NCBI GenBank assembly: GCA_019722365.1
Contig: JADFUC010000776.1
Location: 62,001 to 126,000 of the forward strand
Length of the DNA stretch: 64,000 bases
Reading direction: 5' to 3'
From: Lithospermum erythrorhizon
Taxonomy: Eukaryota > Streptophyta > Magnoliopsida > Boraginales > Boraginaceae
The notes beneath the pieces are model-generated. The model saw only the letters and a program-made list of their open reading frames with translations, did not search any database and was not told the DNA's origin. Position 1 is the first letter of the stretch. The number at the start of each line of letters is the position of its first letter. Positions 61,660 through 64,000 of this stretch are shown here, in pieces. A program made the position numbers and the translations under genes.

Positions 61660-64000
61660 TTATTCCCAGCCCATTAACTGCTTCCAAACTCCTTCCTCGA
61701 TGTTCTTCCTTGCAACAGGCGAACCATCCTCTTCATCCAATAGAACTCGATAAATTTCCCATTCCCGATCTCCAATTGTATATCTCCCGATTTCTGCCTG
61801 AAGAATGCAACAAACAAGGAGTCAGTCTACCAACTAGTGACTCCACAAACCTCAGAATTCCCAGTAAGAATATAATGCAGGCACAGCCGCACAGGTAAAT
61901 GATCATGATTGGAAGGAATAACTCAAGAATTGATTCGGGAGAGTAGGATATCTAAAAGGAAAACGAGAATAGAAAATGAAGCATCTTTTTCTGGAAACCT
62001 AACTGCCAAAGAATTAGTTAAGGAATTACCGAAAATATGCCAGTATCGAGCTTCTTGAGAGCAAGAGTGATATCATAGAAAACAAGTGGTCGACCCTTTC
62101 CAGAAAACTCCACAGGGTTTGCGACCAATAATTCTGAGTCTGGACCACGGCTTACCACGGCTACTCTAAGAGGCCGACTTAGTTCCACAGATAGACGAGA
62201 TTGCAGGCCGTTCTGTTTGGTTGGGTCTACTATTTTCTTACCATCCACTTGCATGATAAATAAATCCAGCTCACATTCTGGTCTCCTTTTAGCTGTGCAG
62301 CGTCCATAAGAAATCTAGTGGACAGTGAACACAATTTCAAACAGTAAATTATATATTTCAGTTGATTAATCATTGTGGTCCTTTACAACGCTAGGGTACC
62401 AACAGCATTCACATAGTGGGTTTAAAACTTAAGCACTCTGGTGCAACATATCATATATATATATATATATATAGGCAAAACAAGTGTGGCCAGATAGTGT
62501 TACAGACAAGAATAACAAGGACTCTAGGAAAATTGTTATATTGCTCTTCAATTTGTCAAGGTAATACTCTATGCGACACCATTCTGCTTTATTTTCTAGA
62601 GATTTTACATCTAAAAATAATAATTTCTTCAAGAAACAAGTAGTTTTCATATTAAATTTATGGACAAAAAGTTTATGACATCTAGTCATGCAAATGCATG
62701 GGCATTTCTGCTCTTTATATCTTCCTGTCAACCATATTTTTTGAGCTACTGTGTCCCTATTTACCACATAGAAAAATGAGTCTATGGGAGATTGGGGCAA
62801 AGTTGTTACCTGGATGTTGTAGTCCTTTAAAGTTCGCATTACATCATAAAGGAGACCTTTGTGATCTCGACAAACAATTTGTACGAGAGTATGGGCAGGA
62901 CTTAGCAGATTATCCATTGTGATTGAGACACTGTTGGAAGGGAATGATTCACTCTGATCTTCATTAAACATCTCCATGCTACTCATGTCTTCTGCCATAG
63001 CTTCAGGAAGAAATGAGAGCCCTTGAGAACTTACAGTAACATCAGAACCAACCATTTCGATTTCACAACTAATCATGGTGTCACCCAGAACAGTTTTTAG
63101 ATGATCTTTGGTGTCCTCCTTTCTTTTCTTTGTGTGCATAAGTTCCCTGATTGAAAAACAAGAAAAGCCATCAGTAATATACGGAGTAATATCAAGCCAT
63201 CGGTGATATTAAGTTTTCTCAAGTTAATGAACGAAGCACAATTGTGTAAAGGATGTCGAACCTTGTGTCGGTGATGAAGAATAGGTCCATTACTTTCCCA
63301 TCTGGAGTGGTTGATACCTTCACCCTCTTTATTGTAAGTTCAAGCTCGCAAAGGACCTGCGTGACTTCTGTCAAGAACCAGCAGTTCAAATCAACAAGTC
63401 TATCTAGATAAGCTTCAGTTGAGCTACTTCACCAAAAAGTTCATGATGAAGGAAAAACAACAAATTCTATTATCGCTCCTTACAATTTGGAAATACAAAA
63501 AACACAATATACCAGTTCATATGACCATGAAATATAGTTGAGGAACTCGAATAATATGAAATCAGATTTATTGTCTAGCTCTAAGTATTCGATAGGTAAA
63601 CATAGTGGTAAATTCTATGAGCAAAAGCAGAATCCTTGTATGGTAGTATAACAAATTACCACAAATTAGCATGTAACAGTCCAAAGTAGACAACTTACCA
63701 TGTAATAGTCCTCTTCGATTATAACACCAGAACTTCAAGAGAAATACATCAGGAGGCTTTGGTGGCTGCAAATCCTCCTGGTAAAACGAGATACCAGAGG
63801 CCGAAGAACAAGAAGGACAAGCCCCTACCAGCCGCTTCTTCAACAAATTCCATCTGGTGCCCGGTTCACCAGCAACAAAGAACACAATGTAACACCATTT
63901 CCCATCCGTAGATATATCTTCATGACCACATTTGCAAAAACAACAGATGTTCATCAGTCAGACAAATATATAAATTAAGAAGATATTCAAATCTAATGAA
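61660..64000 (-). CDS. ACT-domain-repeat protein, ACR9/ACR10-like, 5' end outside window
   Basis: ACR proteins carry several ACT domains, small modules that bind amino acids or other ligands. They are considered sensors or regulators, not enzymes. Exons seen on minus: 63917-63699, 63367-63262, 63146-62810, 62314-62030, 61797-61660, with GT-AG introns and a continuous frame of 361 codons plus stop. Landmarks in order are DISTDGKWCYIVFFVAGEPG, RWNLLKKRL, PPKPPDVFLLKF and RRGLLH. Then follow VSTTPDGKVMDLFF, the third ACT domain at LVQIVCRDHKGLLYDVMRTL...ISYGRC, ELLVANPVEFSGKGRP, and the terminal AEIGRYTIGDREWEIY and LMGWE. These match the four-ACT ACR9/ACR10 group. The first ~45-50 residues, including the first half of the N-terminal ACT domain, must lie beyond 64000. 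The intron 62315-62809 carries an (AT)n run. Confidence 0.9.
62453..62472. repeat. (AT)n microsatellite in an ACR intron
   Basis: About ten AT dinucleotides in the intron between the third- and second-last exons. Confidence 0.9.

Overview
The window reads as nuclear DNA of a flowering plant, most likely a eudicot. It is AT-rich, its genes have many GT-AG introns, every recognisable protein family has close plant relatives, and the long intergenic stretches are filled with old LTR retrotransposon relics, MITEs and tRNA-derived SINE-like pieces. The species cannot be named from the sequence.

Layout, left to right. 1-13.8 kb is repeat land: a decayed Copia element with one long and one truncated LTR (401-7490), the 3' end of a second Copia lineage (8990-9769), one arm of a terminal-inverted-repeat element (11646-11950) and a SINE-like piece (12655-12760). 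13.8-19.7 kb holds a complete 10-exon aspartic protease gene on the minus strand (496 codons plus stop). 20.7-22.7 kb holds a PLATZ zinc-binding transcription factor gene on the plus strand, with a frameshift in its second coding exon. 24.4-27 kb is transposon debris, including an antisense Copia RNase H relic. 30.5-36.4 kb is an 8-exon gene for a 1459-residue NT-C2 / long coiled-coil protein.

37.9-47.4 kb is again repetitive: a ~1.35 kb tandem duplication, a solo LTR of the same family as the first Copia element, a perfect 25-bp palindrome, and a complete ~0.6 kb inverted-repeat element. 47.5-52.9 kb is a degenerate tandem cluster of UGT73-like glycosyltransferases on the minus strand: two broken genes and three copies of one promoter. 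58.0-61.1 kb is a complete four-exon secreted pectate lyase gene (plus strand, 480 residues). From 61.66 kb to the right edge lies an ACR9/ACR10-like ACT-domain-repeat protein gene on the minus strand, cut by the window before its first coding exon.

The genes form no operon or obvious pathway. The aspartic protease and the pectate lyase both carry an N-terminal signal peptide and a hydrophobic C-terminal tail, so both probably act at the cell surface or wall. The UGT cluster is a decaying tandem array of a specialised-metabolism family. I found no convincing new biological system. The points most worth checking are the UGT promoter triplication, the PLATZ frameshift, a small signal-peptide ORF inside the pectate lyase intron, and the palindrome near 43.5 kb.
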